From: Streptomyces jeddahensis | GTDB lineage: Bacteria; Actinomycetota; Actinomycetes; Streptomycetales; Streptomycetaceae | Direction of reading: 5' to 3' | NCBI RefSeq assembly: GCF_001642995.1 | Contig: NZ_LOHS01000089.1 | Coordinates: forward strand, 1 to 64,000 | Length of the DNA: 64,000 bases | Shown: positions 33,894 to 43,304 of the stretch, piece by piece | How the letters are laid out: each line of letters starts with the position of its first letter | How positions within the stretch are numbered: position 1 is the stretch's first letter | The notes under the pieces: model-generated | What the model saw: only the letters and a program-made list of their open reading frames with translations | The model's database searches: none | What the model was told of the DNA's origin: nothing | Program-made: the position numbers and the translations under genes

Positions 33894-36035
33894 TCAGCGT
33901 TCGGCGCCAGCGGCCCGCACGGTGACCGCGTCCCACATCAGCGGTGTGTCGTCGAAGACCACGGCGATCTTGATCTTCCTCCCGCCAGCGATCGTCGCCG
34001 GAAGCGCCACGCTGCCCTTCTGGTCCTCGTCGAAGGAGACCGGCCCGAGGTCGGTGGCCTTCCCGTCGGCTGTGAACGCGTAGACGTGGCCCGTCGTGTT
34101 CGCGTGCAGGGCCGTGCCCCCGGGATCCGACGCCGCCGCGTCCAGCGACACGGTTGCCTTCACCCCGACCTCGTTCGCCGCAATCAAATTCTCCGACCGC
34201 TTGTCCGTCGTCAGGTCCTCGGAGGTCGGAGCCCGCTGGACGAGCTGCCACTCCTGCGAGCCGTCCGCGACCGCGTTCTGCAAGGTCAGCGCCGCGCCTC
34301 GGGATGCACCGGTCAGGTACACGTTCGGGTTCTTCACCGCCTGGAACTTGTAGTAGCCGTCGGCGGCCTTGATGACGTTCCAGCTGCCTGTGGCGCTGTT
34401 GTCGACCCACTGGCCGATCCTCTGGCCCACCGTCGCGTTCCCCGTCCAGATCGCTGCCGCGCGGCCTCCGGACTGGTTCAGCAGCGTAGTGCCGCCCTGG
34501 GGCCCGGTCACCACGTGCCAGAACTGGGTGTCCTTGTCGGCCGCCGAGCCGGGGTCCTCCAGGACGACGTCAGGAACGTCTCCGTTGCCGATGTTCGCGT
34601 CGTTGGTCTTGTTCCCGGTGCCGATCACCTGGCCGGTCTTGCGGTTCACCAACTGGTAGTAGGCGCCCTCCGAGTGGCCGAGATCGACCTCTGCGTAGGC
34701 GATCGTCGACGTGCCCTGGTGGTTGAGGATCGCGATGCGACCGGTGCCCTCGACGTACTGCAGGTTGCGGGTGTAGCCGGCCTGCGAGGTCGTCTGGTAC
34801 TCCTTCCACACGCCGTCGCTGCGTCCGCTCTCGTTGACCCAGACGTTGCCGCTGCTGGCGGCGTTGTAGACCAGGCGCCCGTCCGGGAGCCGGATGATGA
34901 CCGGGCTGCCCCACACCGCGAGAGGACGGGAACCGGCGTCGACCGGCAACGAGGTGACGGGGTTGCCCACAGAGCCGCGGTAGAACTTCAACGGGTCATC
35001 GGCTATCGCGTACCGGGTGTTGGTTCCGCCGCCCCAGTACTCGTAGGTGAGGAGCCACTTGCCGTCCGTCGTTGGGACGACGTTTGTCATGCCCGGTCGG
35101 CCGCCTCCGATCTCCGTCTTGCCGCCGCCCATGTCCTGGGTCAGTCCTGCGACGTCGACGACGGGCTCGCTCCACTCCTTGCTGCGGCCGTTCCAGGTCT
35201 TGTGGACGAGGATCTGGCCGTGCGAGTCCGGGGCGGTGTCGTTCGCGGGGTCCAGTGTCGGTACGCCGGTGACCGGGTCGAAACCCAGGTAGTCGTTCTC
35301 GTCCGAGTAGTAGCAGACGAGCTTGCCGTTGTAGACCATCAGGTACGGCTCCCAGAGGGGATCCACCTGCCGGTGCGTGTTCGCGCTCGCGACGTTCCGG
35401 CCGATCGCGCCAGCGCTGCCGCCCTGCCAGCCGCCTGTCGCGATGACGTTGACGACCTTCCACGTCACGCCTTCGTCGGTGCTGGAGAACAGGGCGATCG
35501 CCATGTCACTGCGGTCTCCGTCGTTGGACGGCGTCCAGTTCGGGTCGGCTGCCTTGTGCTCCTTGTAGTAGTAGTCGTCGCCCGTCACGACGCTCGCGAG
35601 GAGCAGCGTGCCCTTCTTCAGGTTCCCGACGTCCTGCGGAAGGACGTAGAGATAGGGGGCTCCCCAGTTGCTCGTGTACTTCACGTACTTTGGGTCGCTG
35701 GAGAGGTACGCCGGGGCCTTGACCTCCGACAGCGGCTGCCATGACGTGCCGTAGTCGTCGCTCTTGTAGACCGGGAGAGTCTCTCCGTCTGCGCTCCCCG
35801 TCGTCGGCACGACAGTGGCCTTCTCGAACGTTGCGACCAGGCGTCCACTCGGCAGTTGCGCCGATTTCACGTAGATCGCGCAGTTGCCCCGCCCTTTCAG
35901 GCACGGTTCATTTCCGAGTTGGTACAGGATCCCGCCCGTCGGGTTGTACGCCTGCGCGCTGGCCATGGGGACCGCCACCATCGCAGATACCGCGATGAAG
36001 GTGCCCAGCGCCTTTCCCAGCCGTCTTCTGTGCAT
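33894..36035 (-). CDS. Secreted sialidase-fold glycosidase with ricin-like domain, possible exo-arabinanase
   Basis: The 713-residue precursor has a signal peptide (MHRRRLGKALGTFIAVSAM, cleavage near ASAQA). The catalytic part resembles BNR/sialidase-fold enzymes with Asp-boxes SDDYGTSW and STDEGVTW, and LPSGRLVATFE near residue 60. From about 440 a ricin-type carbohydrate-binding segment follows (YYQLVNRKTGQVIG, GQRIGQWVDNSATGSWNV), then a C-terminal beta domain. GH93 exo-arabinanases share this fold, and the neighbouring GH43 gene makes an arabinan substrate plausible but unproved. The ATG follows aaaggag. It lies 182 bp after the sugar permease genes on the same strand. Confidence 0.8.
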   Translation of the reverse strand: MHRRRLGKALGTFIAVSAMVAVPMASAQAYNPTGGILYQLGNEPCLKGRGNCAIYVKSAQLPSGRLVATFEKATVVPTTGSADGETLPVYKSDDYGTSWQPLSEVKAPAYLSSDPKYVKYTSNWGAPYLYVLPQDVGNLKKGTLLLASVVTGDDYYYKEHKAADPNWTPSNDGDRSDMAIALFSSTDEGVTWKVVNVIATGGWQGGSAGAIGRNVASANTHRQVDPLWEPYLMVYNGKLVCYYSDENDYLGFDPVTGVPTLDPANDTAPDSHGQILVHKTWNGRSKEWSEPVVDVAGLTQDMGGGKTEIGGGRPGMTNVVPTTDGKWLLTYEYWGGGTNTRYAIADDPLKFYRGSVGNPVTSLPVDAGSRPLAVWGSPVIIRLPDGRLVYNAASSGNVWVNESGRSDGVWKEYQTTSQAGYTRNLQYVEGTGRIAILNHQGTSTIAYAEVDLGHSEGAYYQLVNRKTGQVIGTGNKTNDANIGNGDVPDVVLEDPGSAADKDTQFWHVVTGPQGGTTLLNQSGGRAAAIWTGNATVGQRIGQWVDNSATGSWNVIKAADGYYKFQAVKNPNVYLTGASRGAALTLQNAVADGSQEWQLVQRAPTSEDLTTDKRSENLIAANEVGVKATVSLDAAASDPGGTALHANTTGHVYAFTADGKATDLGPVSFDEDQKGSVALPATIAGGRKIKIAVVFDDTPLMWDAVTVRAAGAER

Positions 36036-36217
36036 TGCCTCTCCTTTGAGGGATGACCAGGGGTGATGCTCAGTTCTTCGGCGACCGTCGCGGTGACGGC
36101 CGTTGGGACCGCGGTTCAGGCGAGGTCGTCGTCGGCCGGGCCGCTGCCCGCCCGGTGACGACAACCCTCACGTCCCATGCGCCGGGCTCCAGTTCGGCAC
36201 CTGGGGGCGCTCGTGCG

Positions 36218-37186
36218 TCACTGCTTGACGCTTCCGGTCGCCAAACCGCTCTGCCAGTAGCGCTGGAGCAGGAGGAAGGCGATGACGAGCGGGACGATGG
36301 AGATGAGGGAGCCGGTCACGACGAGCGGGAGCATGTCGCTGCTCGCGCCGGCCCCGCCGTTCTGCGCCTGGGCGGCCCAGGAGGAGAGGCCAACCGTGAT
36401 CGGGTACAGGTTCGGATCGTTGAGCATGATCAGTGGCAGGAAGTAGTTGTTCCAGGTCGCCACGAGCGTGAAGAGCAGGACGGTCACCAGGCCGGGGGCC
36501 AGCAGCCTGAGGGCGATCCGGAAGAAGATCCGTGCCTCCCCTGCCCCGTCGATGCGGGCGGCCTCCAGGAGGCTGTCCGGGACCGCGTCGGCCGCGTAGA
36601 CGCGCATGAGGTAGAGGCCGAAGGGGTTGACGAGGGAGGGCAGGATGATCGCCCAGGGGGTGTTGACCAGGCCGACCTTGGCGAACAGCAGATAGGTCGG
36701 GATCGCCAGCGCGGTGGCCGGGACCATGATGGCGCCGAGTACGAGGTTGAAGGCGGCACGGTCGCCGCGGAAGCTGAACTTGGCGAAGCCGTACCCTGCG
36801 GCGGCCGCGAGCAGGGCGGCGCCGAGTGCGCTGACGACGGCGTACACGGCGGTGTTGAGGAGCCAGTGCACGAAGACGCCGTCGCCCTGGGTGAAGGTCG
36901 CCGTGATGTTCACCAGCAGCTGCGGGGCACGGGAGAACCACAGGCCGAAGCTGTTGAACAGGTCCTGGGTGTTCTTGGTCGAGGCGACCAGCAGCCAGAA
37001 CAGCGGGAGGAGGAAGTAGGCCAGGGCCGCCAGCATGGCGATCGTCAGTGGGGCGCTGCGGCGGTGGAAGGTGGAGCGGCGCCGCTTCTGTGCGGTGGGG
37101 GCCCGATCGGCCGGTGCGGCGGTGGCCATCTGCCGTGGGGGTGTCGCCTGTTCGAGCGAAGCTGAGAACTTGGGGGAGGTCGTCAC
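36218..37186 (-). CDS. Carbohydrate ABC transporter permease, MalG type
   Basis: The 322-residue membrane protein has six predicted helices, the first near residue 50 (MLAALAYFLLPLFWLLVAS). The ATPase-contact EAA loop VPDSLLEAARIDGAGEARIF lies near residue 210. It forms the second half of the sugar channel. Its GTG overlaps the stop of the upstream permease by 4 bp (GTGA). The N-terminal 35 residues are Ala/Pro/Thr-rich and cytosolic. No ATPase is encoded here; in Streptomyces a shared MsiK-type ATPase usually serves such permeases. Confidence 0.93.
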   Translation of the reverse strand: MTTSPKFSASLEQATPPRQMATAAPADRAPTAQKRRRSTFHRRSAPLTIAMLAALAYFLLPLFWLLVASTKNTQDLFNSFGLWFSRAPQLLVNITATFTQGDGVFVHWLLNTAVYAVVSALGAALLAAAAGYGFAKFSFRGDRAAFNLVLGAIMVPATALAIPTYLLFAKVGLVNTPWAIILPSLVNPFGLYLMRVYAADAVPDSLLEAARIDGAGEARIFFRIALRLLAPGLVTVLLFTLVATWNNYFLPLIMLNDPNLYPITVGLSSWAAQAQNGGAGASSDMLPLVVTGSLISIVPLVIAFLLLQRYWQSGLATGSVKQ

Positions 37187-38139
37187 GTGGCCCTCCTGCG
37201 GTTCGCGGTCAGCAGCACGACGTAGGAGGCGATCACGATGACCAGGCCCAGCAGGAAGGACACCGTGGCGGCGTAGTTGACCTGGTTGCCGGTGAAGGCG
37301 AGGGAGTAGGCGTAGAGGTTGGCGGTGTAGGAGCTGCTGATGACATCGGGAGCGATCTTCATCAGCAGGCTGGGCTCGTTGAACAGCTGGAAGCTGCCGA
37401 TCACTGAGAACAGCAGAGTCAGCAGGAGCGCCGGCCGCAGCGCGGGCAGCTTGATCGACCAGGCGATCCGCCAGGAGCCCGCCCCGTCCATCGCGGCCGC
37501 CTCGTACAGGTCCTGTGGGATGGTGCGCAGGGCCGCGTACAGGATGATCATGTTGTAGCCGACGAACTCCCAGGTCACGATGTTCGCCAGGCTGCCCAGC
37601 ATCCAGCTCTCGCTGAGGAAGTGCGGGGCCGGCAGGTCCAGCTTGCGGCTCAGCTGGGCGAACGGGCCGAAGTCGGGACCGTAGAGGTAGCCCCACATGA
37701 GCGTGGCGACCACGCTCGGGACCGCGTAGGGGACGAAGATGCCGAGCCGGATCACGCGTGCCATCCGCAGCAGACCACTGTCGAGCGCGAGGGCGAAGAG
37801 CAGGGCCAGCAGCAGCATCAGCGGCACCTGGATCACGAAGAACAGTGCCACGCGTCCGACGCCATGGAGAAGGAGCGGGTCCTTGAGGGCGGTGACGTAG
37901 TTGTCCAGGCCGACGAAGACCGTGCCGCCGATGAGCCGTTGCTGAAAGAGGCTGAGGTAGGCGGCGTAGCCGAGCGGGGCGAGGAACAGCAGCAGGAAGA
38001 GGATCAGGAACGGGGCTACGAACCATGGTCCTGCCGCACCGGACCAGCGACGTGGCGTGTGCGCTCGGCGCGGCCTCTTGGTGTAAGCCGCGGTCGGTGG
38101 GGACACTCCCTGCTCGAGCGCAGTCGCGAACTTGGCCAT
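37183..38139 (-). CDS. Carbohydrate ABC transporter permease, MalF type
   Basis: The 318-residue membrane protein has about six helices, starting with WFVAPFLILFLLLFLAPLGY near residue 40, and the EAA loop IPQDLYEAAAMDGAGSWRIA near 205. The pair with the next permease builds the membrane channel for a sugar importer. It starts one base after the stop of the substrate-binding protein gene. The upstream stretch aagggggcc, inside the end of that gene, serves as ribosome site. Confidence 0.93.
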   Translation of the reverse strand: MAKFATALEQGVSPPTAAYTKRPRRAHTPRRWSGAAGPWFVAPFLILFLLLFLAPLGYAAYLSLFQQRLIGGTVFVGLDNYVTALKDPLLLHGVGRVALFFVIQVPLMLLLALLFALALDSGLLRMARVIRLGIFVPYAVPSVVATLMWGYLYGPDFGPFAQLSRKLDLPAPHFLSESWMLGSLANIVTWEFVGYNMIILYAALRTIPQDLYEAAAMDGAGSWRIAWSIKLPALRPALLLTLLFSVIGSFQLFNEPSLLMKIAPDVISSSYTANLYAYSLAFTGNQVNYAATVSFLLGLVIVIASYVVLLTANRRRAT

Positions 38140-38140
38140 C

Positions 38141-39529
38141 TCAGGCCCCCTTGACGGTGAAGCCCTGGTTCTTGGCATAGGTCGTGAGCCGGGACTGCCA
38201 CGTGCCGAGCGCGGCGACGGTGTCGGACTTGTCGGCTAGGGACTTGCCGACGGTCTCGGTCCAGTCGGTCGCCGCCTGGTCCAGGAACGGTGGCCACTGG
38301 AACGAGGTCGAGACCGTGTCGCTGATGTCGGCGAAGATCTGGTTGACCTTCTGGCCGCCGTAGAACGAGGGGGCATCTGACGTGAAACTCGCGTCCGTGA
38401 GCAGGGCCTTGGTCGCCGGGAAGGAGAACTGGTTGGTGGCGAACATCTTGGCGCTCGCCGGGTCACTGTTGAGGAACTGGGCGAACTGCGACGCCGCTAT
38501 CGGGTTCTTGGTGGACCTGATGACCGCGGTCGTGGAGCCGCCCCAGTTGCCCGACGCCGGCTTGGACGCGTCCCACTGCGGCAGCGGCGCCGCCCGCCAC
38601 GTGCCGGCGGTGGACTTGGCCGAACCGGACAGGAAGGCCGGGCCCCAGGCCGCGGTGAGCCAGGTGGCGTACTTGCCCTTGTTGAACCCGGCGTACCATG
38701 CATCGGCGAAGTCCGGGTCCGTGCTGATGACCCCTTCCTTCGCAAGCCCGCCCCAGTACTCGCCGAGCTTCTTGGAGACGGCATCGTCAACGCTGATGGA
38801 GAGGGTGCTCTTGCCCGAGGTCGCATACGGCTTGGCGCCCGCCTGCCACAGCAGGCCGTGCCAGGCGGCGGGCTCGTTCGCCGCGAGGTTGGTCAGGTAG
38901 ACCCTAGGGTCGGCCTTGTGGAGCTTGCGGGCCGCAGCCGCGAACTGGTCCCAGGTCCCCGGCACTTGGATGCCGTGCTTGTCGAAGATGTCCTTGCGGT
39001 AGAGCAGCCCCATGGGTCCTGTGTCCTGGGGGATCGCCCATACCTCGCCACCGGGTCCGCTGACCTGTCCCCACGTCCAGTCGACGAATTGGTCCTTCAA
39101 CGCCGAGGCACCGTACGGGGCAAGGTTCAGCAGGCTGCCCGTGATCGTGAAGGTGGGGATCGCCTGGTACTCGATCTGCGCCAGGTCGGGTGCACCGGTG
39201 CCGGCCTTCAGCGCGGTGCGCAGCTTGGTGTAGTGGGCAACGCCCTGGCCGGCGTTGACGATCTTGACCTTGATCGCGGGGTACTTCTTCTCGAAGAGTG
39301 CGACCTCATGCTGGATGTTCGGGACCCAGGTCCAGAACGTCAGTTGGGTCGGCGTCTTCATCGCCTTGTCGATGTCGGCCTGGCTCACCGGCTTGGCGGA
39401 GGCGGAGGAGCCACCGGAGTCGCTGTCGCCGCTGCACGCGGCGAGCGCGGCGCCGAGGGACACCGCACCGGTCGCGGCGAGGAACCGCCTGCGGCTCATG
39501 GAGGACGTGGGAACGAAGGATCGGGGCAT
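38141..39529 (-). CDS. Sugar ABC transporter substrate-binding lipoprotein
   Basis: The 462-residue precursor has a Tat-like lipoprotein signal: SMSRRRFLAATGAVSLG and lipobox ALAACSG with Cys near residue 30. The mature part is an extracellular type 1 sugar-binding fold (LTFWTWVPNIQHEVALFEKKYP, GGEVWAIPQDTGPMGLLYRKD, WYAGFNKGKYATWLTAAWGP). It is the first gene of the transporter operon, followed at once by both permeases. The ligand is not readable; context suggests arabinose-containing oligosaccharides. The start follows cgggag. The 278 bp upstream should hold the promoter and carry no gene. Confidence 0.93.
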   Translation of the reverse strand: MPRSFVPTSSMSRRRFLAATGAVSLGAALAACSGDSDSGGSSASAKPVSQADIDKAMKTPTQLTFWTWVPNIQHEVALFEKKYPAIKVKIVNAGQGVAHYTKLRTALKAGTGAPDLAQIEYQAIPTFTITGSLLNLAPYGASALKDQFVDWTWGQVSGPGGEVWAIPQDTGPMGLLYRKDIFDKHGIQVPGTWDQFAAAARKLHKADPRVYLTNLAANEPAAWHGLLWQAGAKPYATSGKSTLSISVDDAVSKKLGEYWGGLAKEGVISTDPDFADAWYAGFNKGKYATWLTAAWGPAFLSGSAKSTAGTWRAAPLPQWDASKPASGNWGGSTTAVIRSTKNPIAASQFAQFLNSDPASAKMFATNQFSFPATKALLTDASFTSDAPSFYGGQKVNQIFADISDTVSTSFQWPPFLDQAATDWTETVGKSLADKSDTVAALGTWQSRLTTYAKNQGFTVKGA

Positions 39530-39807
39530 GGTGAACTCCCGCCGATGGGCAGAGGGACGGAGCGCCTGGCAAGGCGCGTCGCAAAGGTGAAGGGGGAGAG
39601 ATGTGTGGAGAGTGCGGGGCGCGGACGTCGCTACCGGGCATGGGGGTCGCCATGTTCCGGTCTGCGTCGCGCGCGCTGCGGCCGGCATGCGCGTCACGTG
39701 CCGTACAGCGAAGGTTCCACGGTGGGGGAAGGGTTTTGAGGGAAGGGTGAGCTCAGGCGTCTCACCGCCCGGTCACGAGCGGTGCCGCTCGGGCCGATGA
39801 GCACGGA

Positions 39808-40935
39808 TCAGTCGGTGGTGGGCGGTCCGTCCCCGGCCGGGGGTGCGTGTGCCGAGCCGCTCGAGCGGGAGGCCGTGCGCCGCCCGCGCGCCGTGGCCTT
39901 CCGGGTCGGCGGAGGTGCGGTCGAACCGCGTACGACGAGCTCGACCGGCGGCTCGCTCGCCGAAGGCAGGCCGGTCTCCGGCTCCTGGATGGCGTGCACG
40001 AGCAGCCTGATTCCTTCCCGTGCCGCGGCGTCGAAGGGCTGACGCACGGTGGTCAGGGCAGGAGTGACGTAGGCGAAGACGGGGTTGCCGTCGAAACCCA
40101 CGACGCTGATGTCCTCCGGCACGCGGCGCCCGGCTTCCCGCAGGGCGTGGATGAGGCCGATGGCCATGTCGTCGCCCGCCACGAACACAGCGGTCACGGA
40201 GCTGTCCGCAGCCAGTTGGCCCCCTGCCGCGTAGCCGGAGGCGGGTGACCAGTCTCCCTCGATCACCGGCGGTTCGTGCGCCCCCCGTGCCGCCAGCGCC
40301 GCCCGCCACCCCTTGAGACGGTCCTGGGAGGCGTACCACCGCCCCGGACCTGCGAGGTGATGCACCGTCGCGTGTCCCAGATCCAGCAAGTGATCGGTGG
40401 CCGCCCGCGCCAGTTCGTAGGCGCCCACGCCCACACTCAGGGTGCGGGCAGCGGTGAATGCCGGCGGTGCGCCCAGGAAGAGGACCGGCACATCGACCCT
40501 GATAGAGACCTCTCCTTCCACAATGGGCTCGGAGACGACGACGCCGTCAACTCCCTGCTCAAGGAGCGACATCACAGCGCCCGCGATGCCTTCCGGATCG
40601 CCGTCCGCCGTGTTGACCACACGCAGTGCGTAACCGGCGTCCCGTACAGCTTTCTCGATGCCCACGAGGAGCGAGGCGGTTCCGTAACCGGCTGTCCCCA
40701 GGGCGACGACACCGATGGAGCGGTTCCGCCCGGAGGCCAGCGCCCTGGCGGCGTGGTTCAGTCGATAGCCCAGTTCCTCGGCGGCTTCGAGGACGCGTCG
40801 GCGGACCTCGTCGGAGACGTATGGCTCGTTGTTGAGGACCCGCGACACGGTCTTGCGCGAGACCCCGGCCACACGGGCCACGTCCTCGCTGCGCGGCGCG
40901 GACGAACCCGCGCTCCGCCTCACCACTCGTGCCAT
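39808..40935 (-). CDS. LacI family repressor of the sugar island
   Basis: The 375-residue protein has the LacI helix-turn-helix and hinge (EDVARVAGVSRKTVSRVLNN, LGYRLNHAARALASGR) and a sugar-binding core (IGVVALGTAGYG, VDGVVVSEPI, VFVAGDDMAIGLIHALREAG, ISVVGFDGNPVFAYVTP). The C-terminal 40 residues are an Arg/Pro/Ser-rich tail. It should repress the nearby transporter and glycosidases until its sugar is present. Its own promoter carries two copies of the operator TGACCGCGCGGTCA, so it is probably autoregulated. Two decayed relatives lie further right. Confidence 0.92.
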   Translation of the reverse strand: MARVVRRSAGSSAPRSEDVARVAGVSRKTVSRVLNNEPYVSDEVRRRVLEAAEELGYRLNHAARALASGRNRSIGVVALGTAGYGTASLLVGIEKAVRDAGYALRVVNTADGDPEGIAGAVMSLLEQGVDGVVVSEPIVEGEVSIRVDVPVLFLGAPPAFTAARTLSVGVGAYELARAATDHLLDLGHATVHHLAGPGRWYASQDRLKGWRAALAARGAHEPPVIEGDWSPASGYAAGGQLAADSSVTAVFVAGDDMAIGLIHALREAGRRVPEDISVVGFDGNPVFAYVTPALTTVRQPFDAAAREGIRLLVHAIQEPETGLPSASEPPVELVVRGSTAPPPTRKATARGRRTASRSSGSAHAPPAGDGPPTTD

Positions 40936-40981
40936 GAAGTCTCCCGACGGCGTATGCCTGCATCAGGCGAAGTCAGCTGTA

Positions 40982-41040
40982 TGACCGCGCGGTCACTGAC
41001 AGCGCGGTCATATCTACGCAGTTGGAGGAGCACGCGTCAA
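40982..41040 (-). promoter_or_regulatory. lacI promoter with two operator boxes
   Basis: On the minus strand TTGACG (41040-41035) and TAGATA (41016-41011) are 18 bp apart. Downstream lie TGACAGCGCGGTCA (40997-41010) and TGACCGCGCGGTCA (40982-40995), symmetric 14-bp boxes spaced 15 bp. Position over the start of transcription fits repression by a LacI-type protein. Confidence 0.8.
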
Positions 41041-41384
41041 GAGCACGCACAGCGCCATGCCTCTTCTACGGGACTCTTCCGACGCTGCCGAACGCGTGCC
41101 GAGGACCGTCACGGCCTGCTCCCGCAACAGCGCTCGGCCATGCGTCGATGCAGGTGAGACCTGAGGGCCCGGTGTGGCCAGCGCCGGCCGAAACCCCTGA
41201 GCGCCTGTCCCGGCAGTCGGACGGGCGGCTTTGCAGGGGTCGGCCCGTGCGACACGCCGTCCGCAGCGTCCGATCGCGCGCCTGGTCAGAAGCAGTTTTT
41301 GCGCCGCAGGCAGGGCTTCGCCCGACACCTGGCTACCGGCTTCTCCGCGAGGGCGCGGGGTTGAAAGAAGCCGTGCGCACACCC
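41041..41384. other. Gap between the two inverted lacI promoters
   Basis: No gene is convincing. Both flanking promoters are imperfect inverted copies of each other over about 45 bp, and the sequence between them has poor coding character on all frames. Confidence 0.5.
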
Positions 41385-41428
41385 TTGACGCGCGTTCTTG
41401 GACTGCGTAGACAATGACCGCGCGGTCA
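41385..41428 (+). promoter_or_regulatory. Promoter and operator of the decayed lacI copy
   Basis: TTGACG (41385-41390) and TAGACA (41408-41413) have a 17-bp spacer, and TGACCGCGCGGTCA follows at 41415-41428. It is the mirror of the intact lacI promoter. The promoter survives although the gene behind it is broken. Confidence 0.78.
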
Positions 41429-41474
41429 TACAGCGGGCCTCGAAAGGTTCCCGCGTTCGGCCAGAGGAGACACC

Positions 41475-41818
41475 ATGACACGAGTGGTAGGACGGGGCGC
41501 GAGCCCCTCTGTGCCCCGCAGTGCCGATGTCGCCCAACTGGCTGGCGTGACCACCGTGTCGAGGACCTGACAGAAGCCGGTCGACGCGTGCCCCACGACG
41601 TCAGCGTCATCGGCTTCGACGGCAACCCCGTCTTCGCCCACGTCACCCCGCCCATGACCACCGTGCGGCAGCCGTACGACGCCGCAGCCAGAGACGGACT
41701 CAGGCCTTTCGTCCACGCCATCGAAAAGCCCGACACCCACATGCCACCGGCGAGCGACCCACCGGTCGAACTCGTCGTCCGAGCCTCGACTGCACCCCCA
41801 CCGTCCTCCCCCAGCTAG
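41475..41818 (+). pseudogene. LacI-family regulator remnant with large internal deletion
   Basis: From ATG 41475 the frame encodes MTRVVGRGASPSVPRSADVA and QLAGVTTVSRT, the start of a LacI helix-turn-helix, then TGA. In another frame the sequence resumes with LTEAGRRVPHDVSVIGFDGN, followed by PVFAHVTPPMTTVRQPYDAA and the normal C-terminal end PPVELVVRASTAPP. About 230 central codons are missing. The pieces closely resemble the intact LacI at 39808-40935, so this was a paralogue in divergent orientation. Confidence 0.88.
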
Positions 41819-42031
41819 ACGGCGCACTTCATCGTCACGTTCTCCCCCATCCCCACGGTCACACGTCTGATCGCAGCTACCCAACTGCGTCAGACCTCCC
41901 CCGCAGGCGATCAAGGCCCCCTCCGGCAAGACGAGGCCGGCACACCCAGAAGAGCCATGCCGCACGTCATGGTTTGTCGCTAAACAAGGGGCGGCGCTCG
42001 CCCTCACATCTCCCAGAAAGGCTGAACTGCC

Positions 42032-43177
42032 TTGCCAAGATCCCGACGTAGCTTCATCGCCGCCTCTGGCGCGGCCGCCACCGCAGCCGTCCTCGGCGCA
42101 GCGTCTCCGTCATCCGCGGCGGCTTCCGCCGACGGCGTGTCAACGACGTCTTCGACCGCGGTGGACACCGATCTCATGCGGCTTCCGGACATGCCGCTGC
42201 ACGACCCGTTCATCGTCGCCGACAAGGAGACCCGGACGTACTACCTCTACACGTCCAACGACCGCTCGGTATCGGGTGTGGCCGGCACCGGCACGATGGT
42301 CTACCGCAGCCACAACCTGCGCGACTGGATGCGCCCGGTCGTGGTCTTCCTGGCCGCCGACCAGGAGGGACTCTGGGCGACCGACGGCGGGTGGGCGCCG
42401 GAGGTGCACAAGTGGGACGGCAAGTACTACCTGTTCACCACCCTGCACAACCAGAACAAGCCGCTTCCGGTCCCGCCACCCAACCAATGGGGCACGCCGT
42501 TCCCCATCGGGAACTACATGCGTGGCACGATCATCGCTGTCTCGGAGTCGCTGCTGGGGCCCTTCACCGTCATCGACCCGTCACGCCCCACCCCGCCCGA
42601 GAACCTCATGACCCTCGACGGGACGTTGTACGTCGACCCGTCCGGGCAGCCCTACATGGTCTACGCACACGAGTGGCTGCAGACCATCGACGGAACCATG
42701 GAAGCGATCCGGCTGGCTCCGGACCTGTCGGGAACCGTCGGCGATCCGACCTACCTGTTCAAGGCATCGGACGCGTTCTGGGTCAGCGAGCAGATCCCCA
42801 GCGGAGTACCGCATCAGCTCCCGCCCTATGTCACCGACGGCCCGCAACTGTACCGCGCCCCTGACGGATCCCTGGTCATGCTGTGGTCGACGTACGAAAA
42901 GAACTCGGCCAACCCGGACGGCACCGTTGGCGGCTACTACGTGCAAACCTATGCCGTCTCGAAGTCCGGCAACATCAAGGGGCCGTGGAGTCAGCGCCGA
43001 CCGCTGGTCCGGAACGACAGCGGTCACGGCATGCTGTTCCACACCTTCGATGGCCAGCTGATGATGGTCCTTCACCGCCCCTTCAACAACGCGCGGGGGA
43101 AGCTGTACGAGATGCAGCTTGTCGGTCACGAGCTTCGGGTGCTCCGCCAGCGCACCGATCTCGATGGCGGCGGGTGA
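42032..43177 (+). CDS. Secreted GH43 family glycosidase
   Basis: The 381-residue precursor begins with a Tat-type signal (RSRRSFIAASGAAATAAVLG). The five-bladed propeller of GH43 follows: MPLHDPFIVADKETRTYYLY holds the general-base Asp, GLWATDGGWAPEVHKWDGKY and LMTLDGTLYVDPSGQPYMVY the supporting Asp, and GHGMLFHTFDGQLMMVLHRP the late His block. GH43 enzymes are arabinanases, arabinofuranosidases or xylosidases. With the sialidase-fold enzyme it suggests arabinan breakdown. It starts with TTG about 10 bp after agaaagg. The 213 bp upstream contains no recognisable copy of the island operator. Confidence 0.88.
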   Translation: MPRSRRSFIAASGAAATAAVLGAASPSSAAASADGVSTTSSTAVDTDLMRLPDMPLHDPFIVADKETRTYYLYTSNDRSVSGVAGTGTMVYRSHNLRDWMRPVVVFLAADQEGLWATDGGWAPEVHKWDGKYYLFTTLHNQNKPLPVPPPNQWGTPFPIGNYMRGTIIAVSESLLGPFTVIDPSRPTPPENLMTLDGTLYVDPSGQPYMVYAHEWLQTIDGTMEAIRLAPDLSGTVGDPTYLFKASDAFWVSEQIPSGVPHQLPPYVTDGPQLYRAPDGSLVMLWSTYEKNSANPDGTVGGYYVQTYAVSKSGNIKGPWSQRRPLVRNDSGHGMLFHTFDGQLMMVLHRPFNNARGKLYEMQLVGHELRVLRQRTDLDGGG

Positions 43178-43304
43178 AGCCCACTGTATGACTGCTGACT
43201 GCCGGTGGACCCGAACACCTGGCACCTCGCCGGCTCGCAGCCGATGGTTCGCCGCCCGGGACAGGCTCAGAGGCCGGTGCGCGGCCCTCGCGGCAGGGCG
43301 CGTC

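Noticed and set aside
41014..41742. Minus-strand frame of 242 codons opposite the decayed lacI copy
   Set aside because: Part is the antisense of the LacI remnant and the rest has poor codon bias and no motif.
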